DNA of 56,136 bases, taken from Clostridium sp. ZS2-4. GTDB taxonomy: Bacteria; Bacillota; Clostridia; Clostridiales; Clostridiaceae. The notes under the pieces were generated by a model that worked only from the letters and a program-made list of their open reading frames with translations, ran no database searches and was not told the DNA's origin. Where the stretch lies: contig NZ_JAPPRQ010000048.1 in NCBI RefSeq assembly GCF_026719745.1, forward strand, positions 1-56,136, given 5' to 3'. The translations under genes were made by a program, and so were the position numbers. This document shows positions 1-9,244 of this stretch, piece after piece. Within the stretch, counting starts at the first letter, position 1, and the number at the start of each line of letters is the position of its first letter.

Positions 1-51
1 TTCATTTAGTATTGATTCTTTTAATTCTTTTGTATAACTTTTACCTTTCAT
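1..51 (-). CDS. IS3-type transposase OrfA, N-terminus only (runs off the window)
   Basis: The 17 codons present read MKGKSYTKELKESILNE, the usual opening of an IS3/IS150-family OrfA helix-turn-helix protein (Lys-rich, YTKEL/YTxEFK motif). A clear GGAGG lies 7-8 bases upstream of the ATG at 51. Only the start is inside the window, so completeness of the element cannot be judged. Confidence 0.6.
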   Translation of the reverse strand, partial: MKGKSYTKELKESILNE

Positions 52-100
52 AAAATACCTCCAATCACTTTTCTTTATTATATCTATTCCAAAAGCAATT

Positions 101-120
101 GTCCAAGTGTTCTTAGGGGC
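101..120. repeat. Possible left end of the IS3-type element
   Basis: The 20 bases between the OrfA start and the next transposase remnant read GCCCC(T)AAGAACACTTGGAC on the minus strand, resembling an insertion-sequence terminal repeat. The matching end is outside the window, so this is a guess from position. Confidence 0.25.
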
Positions 121-124
121 TTAA

Positions 125-976
125 GAGTTATCAAAGAGTACATGGAATAAGGATTATGTTCTAAGAGCAATGCAAAATTTTGCTATCAAGAGAATTTGGG
201 ATTTATCACGAACTACTGGTGAACCTATTTATGTTATTATTGATGATACTATTTCAGAGAAAACTATACCTTCGTCACGGGCTAAATCTCCAATGGAATT
301 ATGTGGTTTTCATCAATCTCATACTAAGAATAAAACAGTTTATGGTCATCAAATAGTAGGTGTTCTTTTGCAATGTGGAGATGTAACTATCCCTTACGAG
401 CTACCGCTCTATGATAAAAAGCAATATGATTCTAAAGGCAATAAAATATCTAAAATTATGATTGCTATAAAAGCAATTTTATCATTACCAAAACCACCCC
501 GACAGGGATATGTTCTAGCTGATAGCTGGTACAGTGCCGAAAAAATAATAAAAGCTTCTTTAAAAAATGGATTTCAATATGTGGGGGCTCTAAAAACTAA
601 TCGTGTTATATATCCAAAAGATTGTAGACTAAGTCAGAAAATCAATGGATATGCCCAGATGATAGACAAAGATCAATTTCACCTTGTTACAGTGAATGGG
701 CATTCTTATTATATTTTCAGATATCAAGGTAAAATCAATGGATTTAAGAGTGTAACTATACTAATAAGTTATCCTAAGAATGCTTTTCATAATAATAATG
801 CACTGAAGGCATTTATAACAACCGATATCAATCTAAGTGATAATGAGTTGCTTCAACGTTATAAATGTCGATGGACAATAGAGACTTTCTTTCGTCAAAA
901 TAAGATGGAATTAAATCTTGATAAATATCAAATAAGAAATTTTAAAACTTTTAAAAGTTGCATAGGTAAGGTATAA
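125..976 (+). pseudogene. IS4/IS701-like DDE transposase remnant, truncated at both ends
   Basis: The frame is open from 125, just after a stop, to 976. The first ATG (170) has no ribosome binding site, and the 15 codons before it (ELSKSTWNKDYVLRA) still read as transposase, so the true N-terminus is lost. Catalytic-type motifs are visible: IDDTISEK (first Asp), LADSWYS (second Asp) and TIETFFRQNK (Glu). The conserved GALKTNR motif lies between them. The protein stops soon after the Glu motif, whereas full-length relatives continue for some tens of residues, so the C-terminus is lost too. It borders the ATPase/nuclease pair on one side and marks past mobility. Confidence 0.75.
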
Positions 977-1074
977 ATTTGTACTGTAAAAATTTGTTAG
1001 CATTTTTGCACGTTTATAGTAGCTAATATTTATATGATTTTTATAAACATATTTGGTATAAAAAGTTATAACCC

Positions 1075-1935
1075 TTATATAGTCACAGGCTGAATTACGA
1101 TTGCTTCTATATCTTTATCAAAATTACCTTTTTCTCTTTTATACGCATTTTCAAAAGCATCTGTATTTTTTATTATATTTTCTTTATCAAATATAAATAA
1201 AAATAAATACTCCCCTTTATAATGAAAAGCATCTGAACCTAACTCCTCAGTTAAATTGCGTTCACTCATACTTTTTCTTGAACATTTAACTTCTATAACT
1301 ATGCTATATTCTTCAAGAATAACATCATACCTTACAGATTTATATCCAGCATCATCAGAAACCTCTAGTCTTACTTCTGGAAAAATTGGTCTTATCAAAG
1401 AATATAGAATTCTTTGAACGTCATATTCATTTCCAATTCTAATTTTTCTCAAATCTTCTTGCTTTATAGTACCATTTCCATGAACTTTTTCTTGATACAT
1501 GGCTTGAATATGTTTATGGAAATTATTTAAAATTCTTCTTATAATTATTAAAGCTATAGTTTTATCAATAGCTTCATCTTTATTTAGGTTTTCTGCCTCA
1601 TCATAAAGTCCTTTGCATATATCAGATCTTAATATTTTTAAAAAGTTCATTCCTTTTTCAAAACCTTCATTTAACGTATTTATTGTATTTTGTTGGGAAA
1701 ACTTGTTGATAAAAATTACCGTTTCCATTGAAAATTGATTTAATATAGAGTTATCAGAGAAAATATCATTTAAGCTTTTTATAGTATTATTTCTCCATGT
1801 ATTAAATCCAGTTTTAAAACTAATAGTATCCCTATCTAAATTAAACTTATTAATAATCCTATTTCCAGCTGCAATATGTTTCTTTATTTCTTCAACTATC
1901 TCTTCTTTCTTATTACCATTTTTTATAATTGGCAT
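1075..1935 (-). CDS. DpnII/MboI-like PD-(D/E)XK nuclease-domain protein (putative defence effector)
   Basis: 286 aa. The C-terminal half (about 165-286) matches what I know of the REase_DpnII-MboI domain: NEYDVQRILYSLIRPIFPEVR (around 169-188), then RYD (Asp204), IVIEVK (Glu215 and Lys217), then KSMSERNLTEEL and a YLFLFIFD strand. Asp204, Glu215 and Lys217 form the PD-(D/E)XK metal-binding set, so a DNA endonuclease is likely. The N-terminal half is helical and not recognised. There is no methylase beside it, so it is not an ordinary restriction-modification enzyme. It is the second gene of an operon behind an AAA+ ATPase (49-base gap), with its own GGGGGAGGTG site before the ATG. The pairing suggests the ATPase senses a trigger and the nuclease acts; this is inference. 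Confidence 0.7.
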   Translation of the reverse strand: MPIIKNGNKKEEIVEEIKKHIAAGNRIINKFNLDRDTISFKTGFNTWRNNTIKSLNDIFSDNSILNQFSMETVIFINKFSQQNTINTLNEGFEKGMNFLKILRSDICKGLYDEAENLNKDEAIDKTIALIIIRRILNNFHKHIQAMYQEKVHGNGTIKQEDLRKIRIGNEYDVQRILYSLIRPIFPEVRLEVSDDAGYKSVRYDVILEEYSIVIEVKCSRKSMSERNLTEELGSDAFHYKGEYLFLFIFDKENIIKNTDAFENAYKREKGNFDKDIEAIVIQPVTI

Positions 1936-1984
1936 ATCTTCACCTCCCCCTATAAGATTACGTTCATATTAAAATCTTGAATTC

Positions 1985-3190
1985 TTAACAAACTCCCCAT
2001 CTTAAATAAAATAAAAATAAAGGATCGAGAATATATACTTGATTATCTTTCCATTCAAAAACTTGATAAATTGATGCACTTGTCATCATAATATCTTGAA
2101 GTTTTTGTAATGAATCTCTAATCTTATTTTTATCAAGCTTATCTCTAGAGTTTTTTATTAATCTATCTACTCTATTTTTTATTTCTTCTAAAGAAATACT
2201 TATTAATGGAGGATTTTCAGCAATAGATTTTAGTAAAATACTATAAACATCTGCATTTTCTCCGTTAATTAGTTCATATTTTTTCCTCTTTTGCCCTCTT
2301 GTAGACGGACCCTCTTTTAATTTTTTTACTACTTCTTTATAAGGTAGATTTATTGTAGTAAACCCATAACTTTCTTTTATTATTGATTCATTTAATACTT
2401 GATTAACACTATCATTATCTATATTTAAAAGAGTTGATAAATTTAAACATATTGATTGCATCAATTGTGGAGATGTAAGACTTTCTAATGCAATTTTTGA
2501 TGCAAATTCATCTGATATATTTACACCTAATTTATTAAATCCCGTAGTAGCAATTTCTTTAAGCTCATATTCTTGCCATGGTTCTATATTAATTAAACTT
2601 AACCTCCCACTTAAATCCGCATTTTTTCTTATAGCATCATCTGCTCTATGTGGTAAAGATATAACTATAGCTTTAAATTCTTTTCTTATTGCATCCTTTA
2701 ATTGATACGCTATATCAAATTGTAAGTCTTCTGGTGCATAATGAAAATCATCAAGAACTAAAACTAAATTATTCTCTTTAAAATAATCAATTACCCTGTC
2801 TTTACTTGATACATATTTTTCTTTTATAGTTACTGATTTTTTTTCAGTATTACTTGTTATTCCTTGTCCTTCATACGAATTACTTTCTGTATGTTCTCCT
2901 TCAAGAGATAATCCTACCTTTCTTGATACAACAACCCAAAAATCATAGGATTTTTTAAAATCACTGCCTGATAGTGAAATTAGCTGGTGTTTACCTATAA
3001 CCTTTTCGCATAAAACAGTTTTTCCTGTTTTTGAAGGCCCAATAATTGATGTAAGATATCCTGCTGTATTTAATGCTTGCTGTAACCTAATCTCATAACT
3101 GTATTTTAACTCTGATGATACTCTTGAAATATATGTATATTCAGGAAATGCTCCTGGTTTAAACACATCATTAGAACGAAGTTTCTCCAT
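1985..3190 (-). CDS. AAA+ / STAND-like ATPase paired with the nuclease
   Basis: 401 aa from ATG 3190, which has AAAGGAG well placed upstream; a GTG eight codons earlier lacks a good site. Walker A is GPSKTGKT (51-58), Walker B is LVLVLDDF (142-149, Asp147/Asp148), and VISLPHR (176-182) sits where a sensor-1/arginine would be. The C-terminal part looks like a winged helix ending in ILDPLFLFYLRWG, a tail common in archaeal-type and STAND ATPases. Residues around 100-130 are a low-complexity insert. It is the promoter-proximal gene of the pair with the DpnII-like nuclease and lies between two transposase remnants. It probably controls the nuclease by nucleotide hydrolysis. No named defence system could be assigned from sequence reading alone. 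Confidence 0.75.
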   Translation of the reverse strand: MEKLRSNDVFKPGAFPEYTYISRVSSELKYSYEIRLQQALNTAGYLTSIIGPSKTGKTVLCEKVIGKHQLISLSGSDFKKSYDFWVVVSRKVGLSLEGEHTESNSYEGQGITSNTEKKSVTIKEKYVSSKDRVIDYFKENNLVLVLDDFHYAPEDLQFDIAYQLKDAIRKEFKAIVISLPHRADDAIRKNADLSGRLSLINIEPWQEYELKEIATTGFNKLGVNISDEFASKIALESLTSPQLMQSICLNLSTLLNIDNDSVNQVLNESIIKESYGFTTINLPYKEVVKKLKEGPSTRGQKRKKYELINGENADVYSILLKSIAENPPLISISLEEIKNRVDRLIKNSRDKLDKNKIRDSLQKLQDIMMTSASIYQVFEWKDNQVYILDPLFLFYLRWGVC

Positions 3191-3375
3191 AGCAAATTTC
3201 ACTCCTTTAACCACCTTAATAGTAATATATATTAATTATATCCCTAAATTAATAATTTTAAAACAATACTATGAAATTAACGACCTTTTAGCACTTATTA
3301 TATACCTTTTCTTACATATATATAGCTAATATAAACTTCCAGTTCCTATTATAAATCCTATAGCCATAGCAATAA

Positions 3376-4139
3376 ATGGAAGTTATTGTTTTTTATTAAA
3401 ATACAGATTCAATAGATTTACCACAATTTTATGTTAAATGTTCTGAGGAATATAACAACATAATTTTTATTAGAGTATCACCAATAAAACAGTCTTTGAA
3501 ATGCCCTAAATGCGATAGCATAGTCGATAGACTTCATGATAAAAAAGAGTTTTTAGTAAAAGATATTCCTATTCATGGAAAGCCTGTAATATTGATTGTT
3601 GAAAAGATCAGATTAAGATGTACTTGTTGTGGTCATAGAGGAATACCAATTAGGATTCCTTTTCTTAATAAATATCAAAGAAAAACCGATAGGTTTATTG
3701 AATTTATTGCTAAAGAAGTAGCTAAAACTAGTATTAATGAGGTATGTCAGCAACTTGAATTAGGTTACCAAGAAATAAAATCAGCTTTCCATATATATTC
3801 TGATAAATTGATTAATGAAATAGACAAAAAGGTTCAAGATAATGGAATTGAATACTTTGGAATAGATGAATTTGCTTTGAAAAAGGGACATAATTATGCT
3901 GTAGCATTGATAAATTTCATGTTATTAAACATATGGGAGATGCATTGAAAGAAGTTAGAAAATCAGTATGTAAGCAATTAGATAAAGAATCTAGAACAAA
4001 ACTATTCAAAGATAGATATATATTAAAGAGAGCTAATGAAAATGTTACAGATGAAGAATATTTAAGATTACTAGAACATTTTAATTTTTGTAGCTGTGCT
4101 AATTTAAAAAGAAGGATAATTGCACGCTTTGCAAAATAA
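3376..4139 (+). pseudogene. ISL3-family transposase remnant (stop codon, internal deletion, frameshift)
   Basis: Reading from ATG 3376 gives MEVIVFY, then a stop (3397), then the frame continues to a typical ISL3 N-terminal zinc-finger: CPKC (about 3502) and CTCC(G)H. It continues through the helix-turn-helix region and FGIDEFALKKGHNYAVALI. At about 3920 the frame breaks and resumes in another frame as DKFHVIKHMGDALKEVRKSV, ending at ARFAK (4139). The stretch that normally links GHxY to DRFHxxK, carrying a catalytic Asp, is missing. The gene is therefore dead. It is the right-hand mobile remnant beside the ATPase/nuclease operon. Confidence 0.8.
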
Positions 4140-4355
4140 TCTTTCAAATTTAGTATAGGTATAAATTTACAGGCTACGCCTAAAAGATTTTCAGAGTACG
4201 TTTTTTAAAAAATATTGAAAGTGACTATGATATTTTATAGCCACTTTGCACAACATTTATTAAATAGCCTTTTTGTTTTAATATTTTTTCAGATAAAAAA
4301 ACTTATGCTGCTGACAATATGTCAACAACATAAATATTATAATTCCATAATATGT

Positions 4356-4955
4356 CTATTTATCAAATATAATTTGGTTTTTATATGCATCTTTTAATTC
4401 TTCTATCAAATTACTTCTATCCTTTGAAACACTATCAACATCCTTTTTACGAAAAGTTTCTTTACTTTTATTTATTGCTTTTTCTAAATCATTTTCAATT
4501 AAATAATGTCCATTTATACTTGGCATAGTATACCAATTCTCTTTATCATTGAAACGAGTACAAAATATATAAGTATTACCTTCTTGTATCATAGTATCAT
4601 TATTTGTAGTGTAAAATACTCCATCTTTATATCCACATTGTTGGTCTACTGTTACTGTTTCTTGTAAATTTCCTTTTATATTTTCTAGTACTTTTACTTT
4701 AAATTGAGTTTCAGGACAACGATCTCTTTCTTTATCTCCTGATTTTTCTAATACTGTACCTACAAATACATTATCGCAAAATCCTACAAGTTTACGTTTA
4801 TCATTTAAATCAGTTACAATATTAGTATCTATATTTACAATTTTATTTCTTTTTGAATGAATTATCTTTGTTATAAAACTTATAGCTACTAGTGAAAATA
4901 TAATTCCAAAACATATAGCATTTTTTTTATTCAGTATTTTCTTCAATAATGTCAT
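4356..4955 (-). CDS. Membrane-anchored protein with NTR/TIMP-like domain
   Basis: 199 aa. A single hydrophobic segment (about 12-30, after a basic KKILNKKN start) anchors or exports it. The extracellular part has the order DNVFVGTVLEKSG, ETQFKVKVLENIKGNLQETVTV, QQCGY, EGNTYIFCTRF. This resembles the beta-barrel (OB-fold) core of the netrin/TIMP module found in many Bacillota exported proteins, including two of the usual paired cysteines. It is co-directional with, and 50 bases downstream of, a matrixin-like metalloprotease gene. TIMPs inhibit matrixins in animals, so an inhibitor role here is an attractive but untested inference. It could equally be a general surface protein. Confidence 0.5.
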   Translation of the reverse strand: MTLLKKILNKKNAICFGIIFSLVAISFITKIIHSKRNKIVNIDTNIVTDLNDKRKLVGFCDNVFVGTVLEKSGDKERDRCPETQFKVKVLENIKGNLQETVTVDQQCGYKDGVFYTTNNDTMIQEGNTYIFCTRFNDKENWYTMPSINGHYLIENDLEKAINKSKETFRKKDVDSVSKDRSNLIEELKDAYKNQIIFDK

Positions 4956-5005
4956 CTCCTCATATAATTTTATTATTGATATTCACAAATAGTACTACTA
5001 TCTCG

Positions 5006-5515
5006 TTATTTTCCCCACAAGTATTGATAATCATAAATATCCTGACTTCCTAAATTGGCCATATTTTGCAAATATTTATACATTATATTTCCTTTTGGAC
5101 TATGATCTAATCCTAAGGCATGCCCAAATTCATGTGTAATTGCACATTTTTTTTCTAATTTAGTTATCCTATTTCCTTTCATATAATAATCATTTATTTG
5201 TATTTCATCTGTTAGTATTGGTGGATGTACATATCTTGCCGGCCATTCAACATCACTATTATATGTATCACAAACAATTAAATCCGATAATGTTGTCCAA
5301 GTATCTTGTTGTATTTTTACTTTTTTTAATTCATTCCATTTATTCACAGCGTAATTCAGTTCAGTATCATATTTTGTTTTATCTTCATAAGCTATTTTCC
5401 CATTATCTACCGAATAATGACCTAACAAAAAATGTTGCTTTTTTGCATAAACAGTCGTTGATGCAGAAACAACTAACGTTCCACATAAAATCATTGTAAT
5501 AACAATTTTTTTCAT
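5006..5515 (-). CDS. Secreted matrixin-like zinc metalloprotease
   Basis: 169 aa with an N-terminal signal peptide (MKKIVITMILCGTLVVSASTTVYA, cut near residue 24). The zinc site HEFGHALGLDH (128-138) has the three His ligands and Glu of the HEXXHXXGXXH metzincin signature, followed by a Met-turn NIMY (Met145). The size fits a minimal catalytic domain without pro-peptide or hemopexin repeats. It begins the operon that continues into the NTR/TIMP-like gene. It is expected to cleave extracellular proteins; the substrate is unknown. Confidence 0.8.
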   Translation of the reverse strand: MKKIVITMILCGTLVVSASTTVYAKKQHFLLGHYSVDNGKIAYEDKTKYDTELNYAVNKWNELKKVKIQQDTWTTLSDLIVCDTYNSDVEWPARYVHPPILTDEIQINDYYMKGNRITKLEKKCAITHEFGHALGLDHSPKGNIMYKYLQNMANLGSQDIYDYQYLWGK

Positions 5516-5634
5516 AAATCTGCCTCCATTTTTACCTTGAATGTTATCAAAAATTATATACTAACTTTTTGTAACCCTTTTAGTCTAAAAAAACAATTAT
5601 ACATTCACATAGACTTCCATACATAAATGTATTT

Positions 5635-5739
5635 CTAAATAAAAGAAATAAGATTGACCTCTTTAACAGCAATCCTGCTCCCTGCTAGAAGCACTGAAGC
5701 TCCTATTCCTAACTTACCAAATTTCTTTTTTAATGCCAT
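5635..5739 (-). CDS. Small 34-residue peptide, possibly the remnant start of an exported protein
   Basis: ATG 5739 follows a strong AGGAGG site and encodes a basic start (MALKKKFGKLG) and a short hydrophobic stretch (IGASVLLAG) before a stop at 5635. It looks like the head of a signal peptide whose gene was lost, but a genuine short peptide is possible. Nothing recognisable follows it. Confidence 0.35.
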   Translation of the reverse strand: MALKKKFGKLGIGASVLLAGSRIAVKEVNLISFI

Positions 5740-6010
5740 ATTAATATTCCTCCTATTAATTTTAAAATTTTTAATGGCTTACTGAATTATACAAGCCTTA
5801 ATTGCCACAAATCGCAATAGAGTAATGATACCATTTTAATCTAAAATTTCAATATTAAATGCATGAAACGTAAAAAATCGAACATAAACGGAATTTTTTT
5901 TACAAATTATGTATATTTTCTTCTTGGAGTAACCAAAACAGAACTCACTAATATTCATTCCATTTTGTGTAGGGTAACTGCTTTATCTCAAAAATTGATA
6001 AATCTTTATT
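5740..6010. other. Non-coding stretch with a dispersed repeat
   Basis: No convincing gene. The part 5937-5980 is repeated with a few mismatches at 36817-36860. Read on the minus strand both copies could encode YPT(E/Q)NGMN(V/I)SEFCF, so they may be fragments of a lost gene. Confidence 0.4.
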
Positions 6011-6036
6011 AAAAAAAAGCACCCCAAGGGGTGCTT
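6011..6036 (-). terminator. Intrinsic terminator of the coiled-coil protein gene
   Basis: AAGCACCCC/GGGGTGCTT stem (6017-6036) followed on the minus strand by a run of eight T. It lies 25 bases after the stop codon at 6061. Confidence 0.85.
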
Positions 6037-6060
6037 CCAATAATTTGAAAACTCTTAATT

Positions 6061-7200
6061 TTATTTAATTTCAAATGGAACTCTTGTTGCTTGATCAAGC
6101 ATTTCTCCATTATCTGATTTTATATCCTTACTAATGAATAAAGTGTATTTTTCTCCCTTTGTATAGTTCTCTATAGGAATGATTTTAATTACTCCTGTAT
6201 TTTTATCAAAGCTTACTTTAGTCTCAACAAGAGTATCATTAGAATCAACTACAAATATATTTATTCCGTTCAATGATTCTAATTTAAGGTTTTTATTGAA
6301 CCTTATTGTCCAAGTTTTATTAGTTTCAACTGATTTATTTTTAGGAGTATATTCTCTTTGTTCTCCTATTTTATTTTTTAACTTTTGTAAAACAGGACTT
6401 TGAAAATCCTTTAATTTTTCTACATTATCAGAAATCTCTTTTTTAAGTTCAGCTATTCTATCCATAGTTGCAGCATATTGTTCATTAGTTTTATCAAGCT
6501 TTCCTGATGGAGAATTCATTTGTTTCTTTACTGCATCAAGTCTATTATTTAATGCATTTAGCTTTCCAATAAAGCTGTAACCACTGATACTTTCTTCTTC
6601 CTCATCAGCTTCTGTTTCTTCAGCATCTTCATCATTTTCTTCTTGGTCTTCAACTTCTTCCTCTTCTAACTCTTGATCTTCAGATTCTTGATCTCCTATT
6701 TCTACATTCTCTTCTTCATTAATTACTTCCTCATTTGTTGCTTCTTCACTCTCTTCAGTTACATTTTCTATCTGTTGACTGCCTATGGCCTCATTCTCTA
6801 TTGTTAAGCTTGCCTTTGTAGTTTGATCTTGATCTTCTAAATTTTCACTAAAATACTGGTCAATTCTCTCTGAAACATAATTGATGTGGTTTTCAATCTT
6901 ATCTAGTTTACGGTTTATCTTTTCTAATTCTTTTGCTGTTCTATCTGGTTTTTCTTTTAATTCTTTTTCTTTTATCTGTTTTTCCTTTGCTTCTTTTTCT
7001 TTTAATTGCTTTTCTTTTAATTGCTTTTCTTTTACCTGCTTTTCCTTTAATTCTTTTTCCTTTTCATGCTTAATCAATTTTGAGCTTTTGCTATTTTTTT
7101 GTTCAACTTTTGGTGCTGGTTTTGCTGAAGTTACTGTTGAAAATGATAAAGCAACTATTAACCCAGCAATGGCCCCTCTTACTTTTACATTTTTTTTCAT
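6061..7200 (-). CDS. Secreted low-complexity coiled-coil protein with C-terminal Ig-like (SbsA/Big_5) domain
   Basis: 379 aa. There is a signal peptide ending near SAKPAP (about 27). A run of KEKQLKEK-type repeats follows (about 45-85), then a predicted coiled coil (KELEKINRKLDKIENHI), a very acidic stretch rich in EE/ED (about 135-200), and a second coil (LNALNNRLDAVKKQM). The last 95 residues (TWTIRFNKNL... ITKGEKYTLFI, FEIK) fit the SbsA-type Ig-like domain of surface and cell-wall-binding proteins. A charge-segregated stalk with a terminal Ig-like domain suggests a cell-surface role. The repeat number may vary between strains. Monocistronic, with its own terminator. Confidence 0.7.
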   Translation of the reverse strand: MKKNVKVRGAIAGLIVALSFSTVTSAKPAPKVEQKNSKSSKLIKHEKEKELKEKQVKEKQLKEKQLKEKEAKEKQIKEKELKEKPDRTAKELEKINRKLDKIENHINYVSERIDQYFSENLEDQDQTTKASLTIENEAIGSQQIENVTEESEEATNEEVINEEENVEIGDQESEDQELEEEEVEDQEENDEDAEETEADEEEESISGYSFIGKLNALNNRLDAVKKQMNSPSGKLDKTNEQYAATMDRIAELKKEISDNVEKLKDFQSPVLQKLKNKIGEQREYTPKNKSVETNKTWTIRFNKNLKLESLNGINIFVVDSNDTLVETKVSFDKNTGVIKIIPIENYTKGEKYTLFISKDIKSDNGEMLDQATRVPFEIK

Positions 7201-7311
7201 TTTACAGCCTCCCTTGATAATTTTGGATTCATTTACAAATAAATTCCCTCATTAGTAATTATCGTTAAATATGTTTTTAAGTTTAATTATATTTTTATTT
7301 GAAACTAAAAT

Positions 7312-7344
7312 AAAACTGCTGACATTTTTTTTGCCAGCAGTTTT
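7312..7344 (-). terminator. Terminator of the MarR-ABC exporter operon
   Basis: Arms AAAACTGCTG / CAGCAGTTTT, just after the stop at 7352, with a U-rich tail on the minus strand (TTTTATTTTAG). Confidence 0.75.
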
Positions 7345-7351
7345 ATATATG

Positions 7352-9244
7352 CTATATAGCTTCCTTATCAAGATTTCCACCAACAAACTGACTGTTGTAA
7401 AGATCAGCATAAAAACCTTCTTTAGCAAGGAGTTCATTATGGTTACCTTGTTCAATAATACTTCCATTATTCATAACAAGTATCAAATCTGCATCACGAA
7501 TTGTAGATAATCTGTGTGCAATAACAAAGCTTGTTCTTCCTTTCATAAGGTTGTTCATAGCCTTTTGTATATAAAGCTCTGTTCTTGTATCAACACTGCT
7601 TGTAGCCTCATCAAGAATTAATATTGATGGATTAGCAAGTATTGCACGGGCAATAGTCAGAAGCTGCTTTTGTCCTTGAGAAATATTAGAAGCTTCTTCA
7701 TTTAGTATTGTATCGTAGCCATCTGGAAGAGTTCTAATAAAATGATCTGCATGAGCGGCCTTTGCTGCCTGAACAATTTCTTCCTCAGTAACTCCTTCAC
7801 GTCCATAACCTATATTGTCTCTTATAGTACCGTTAAATAACCATGTATCTTGAAGCACCATACCAAAAATTCTGCGTAAATCTCCACGTTTCAAGTCTCT
7901 TATATCTACACCATCAACAGTAATTTTCCCACCTTGGATTTCATAAAAACGCATAAGCAGATTTACAAGGGTAGTTTTTCCTGCTCCAGTTGGTCCTACA
8001 ATGGCAATTGTTTGTCCCTGTTTTACATCTATATTCATATCCTCTATAAGAGTAATCTCTTCTTTATAGCCAAATTTAACATTTTTAAATTCAACTTCAC
8101 CCTTAGGTGCTTCAATAGTTTTTGCCTCAGCACTATCTGCAATTTCTTCAACCTCATCAAGAAGTTCAAAAACACGTTCAGCTGCTGCAACAGTAGATTG
8201 AAGAATATTTGCTATATTTGCTGTTTGAACTATTGGGCGAGAAAATTGCTTTGAATATTGAATAAACGCTTGAATATCCCCAATCTCAATTTTCTTTTTA
8301 GTTACAAAGATACCACCTACAACGCAGATAATAACATATCCTATATTACCTATGAAATTCATAAGAGGCATGATTATACCTGAAACGAACTGTGCTTTCC
8401 AGCCTACATTGTAAAGTCTCTCGTTAATCTCATTAAACTCATTTATAGACTTATCTTCATGTCCAAATGCCTTTACTATTTTATGACCAGTATACATTTC
8501 TTCAACATGACCATTAAGTTCACCCAGTGTCTTCTGCTGTTCTGCAAAATATTTTTGTGAGCGTTTTGCTATCTTTGTTGTTACTATAATGGAAAGTGGT
8601 AAAGTTACAATTGTAACAAGTGTCAGTACTGGACTTATAGTCAGCATCATAATGATTATCCCTACAATAGTTACTACAGACGTAATAAGCTGTGTTAAAC
8701 TCTGTTGCAATGTTGTTGCAATGGTATCTACATCATTAGTAACACGACTTAATATTTCACCGTGAGTATGTGAATCAAAGTACTTAAGAGGTAGACGGTC
8801 CAGCTTATCCTTCACTTCGTTACGTATATGAAAAACAGTCTTCTGTGCAACACCTGCCATGATATATTGTTGAATATAACTGAATGCTGCACTAATAACG
8901 TAAAGACCTATTAGCAAAAGAAGGATTTGGCCTATATACTTAAAATCCACACTTGGAACAGGTTTATGCATTTTTATTGCCATAAATTTTGCCATAAGAC
9001 CTTCAAACAATTTAGTTGTAGCTTTTCCCATAATTTTAGGACTGACAATACTGAAAACTGTACTTAAGATTGCCGTTAAGAACACTGCAAGAAGTTTAAC
9101 TTTCTGAGGCTTTAAATATCCAATAAGCCTTTTCATTGTTCCTTTAAAATCCTTTGCTTTTTCTGCTGGTCTTCCTAATGCTCCCATGGGACCTCCGCCA
9201 TGACCACGCCCCATTTTTTGTCTTTTCCCATCTTGGTTCATCAT
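7352..9244 (-). CDS. ABC exporter half-transporter B (consensus nucleotide site), multidrug type
   Basis: 630 aa. A Gly-rich cytosolic N-terminus (GRGHGGGPMGALG) precedes a six-helix ABC_membrane domain (about 45-335) and a C-terminal ATPase. Walker A is GPTGAGKTT, the Q-loop lies in VLQDTW, the signature is NISQGQKQ, Walker B with catalytic Glu is ILILDEATSSVD, and the H-loop is VIAHRLST. The signature motif is altered (SQGQ instead of SGGQ). The start overlaps the stop of the upstream half-transporter (ATGA), so the two are translationally coupled and form a heterodimer of the BmrCD/YheIH/LmrCD kind. Third gene of the marR operon. Confidence 0.9.
   Translation of the reverse strand: MMNQDGKRQKMGRGHGGGPMGALGRPAEKAKDFKGTMKRLIGYLKPQKVKLLAVFLTAILSTVFSIVSPKIMGKATTKLFEGLMAKFMAIKMHKPVPSVDFKYIGQILLLLIGLYVISAAFSYIQQYIMAGVAQKTVFHIRNEVKDKLDRLPLKYFDSHTHGEILSRVTNDVDTIATTLQQSLTQLITSVVTIVGIIIMMLTISPVLTLVTIVTLPLSIIVTTKIAKRSQKYFAEQQKTLGELNGHVEEMYTGHKIVKAFGHEDKSINEFNEINERLYNVGWKAQFVSGIIMPLMNFIGNIGYVIICVVGGIFVTKKKIEIGDIQAFIQYSKQFSRPIVQTANIANILQSTVAAAERVFELLDEVEEIADSAEAKTIEAPKGEVEFKNVKFGYKEEITLIEDMNIDVKQGQTIAIVGPTGAGKTTLVNLLMRFYEIQGGKITVDGVDIRDLKRGDLRRIFGMVLQDTWLFNGTIRDNIGYGREGVTEEEIVQAAKAAHADHFIRTLPDGYDTILNEEASNISQGQKQLLTIARAILANPSILILDEATSSVDTRTELYIQKAMNNLMKGRTSFVIAHRLSTIRDADLILVMNNGSIIEQGNHNELLAKEGFYADLYNSQFVGGNLDKEAI

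Noticed and set aside
1075-1935. Type II restriction enzyme with methylase
   Set aside because: No methyltransferase gene is near; the nuclease is paired with an ATPase instead.
4215-4397. Plus-strand frame of 60 codons
   Set aside because: No ribosome site, no homology pattern, overlaps the end of the NTR-like gene.
6950-7080. Possible CRISPR or tandem DNA repeat array
   Set aside because: The repeats are short, in frame and encode KEKQLKEK; there are no spacers.
6881-7255. Plus-strand frame rich in Phe/Ser (FSFNCFSF repeats)
   Set aside because: It is the reverse reading of the KEK repeats of the coiled-coil protein gene.
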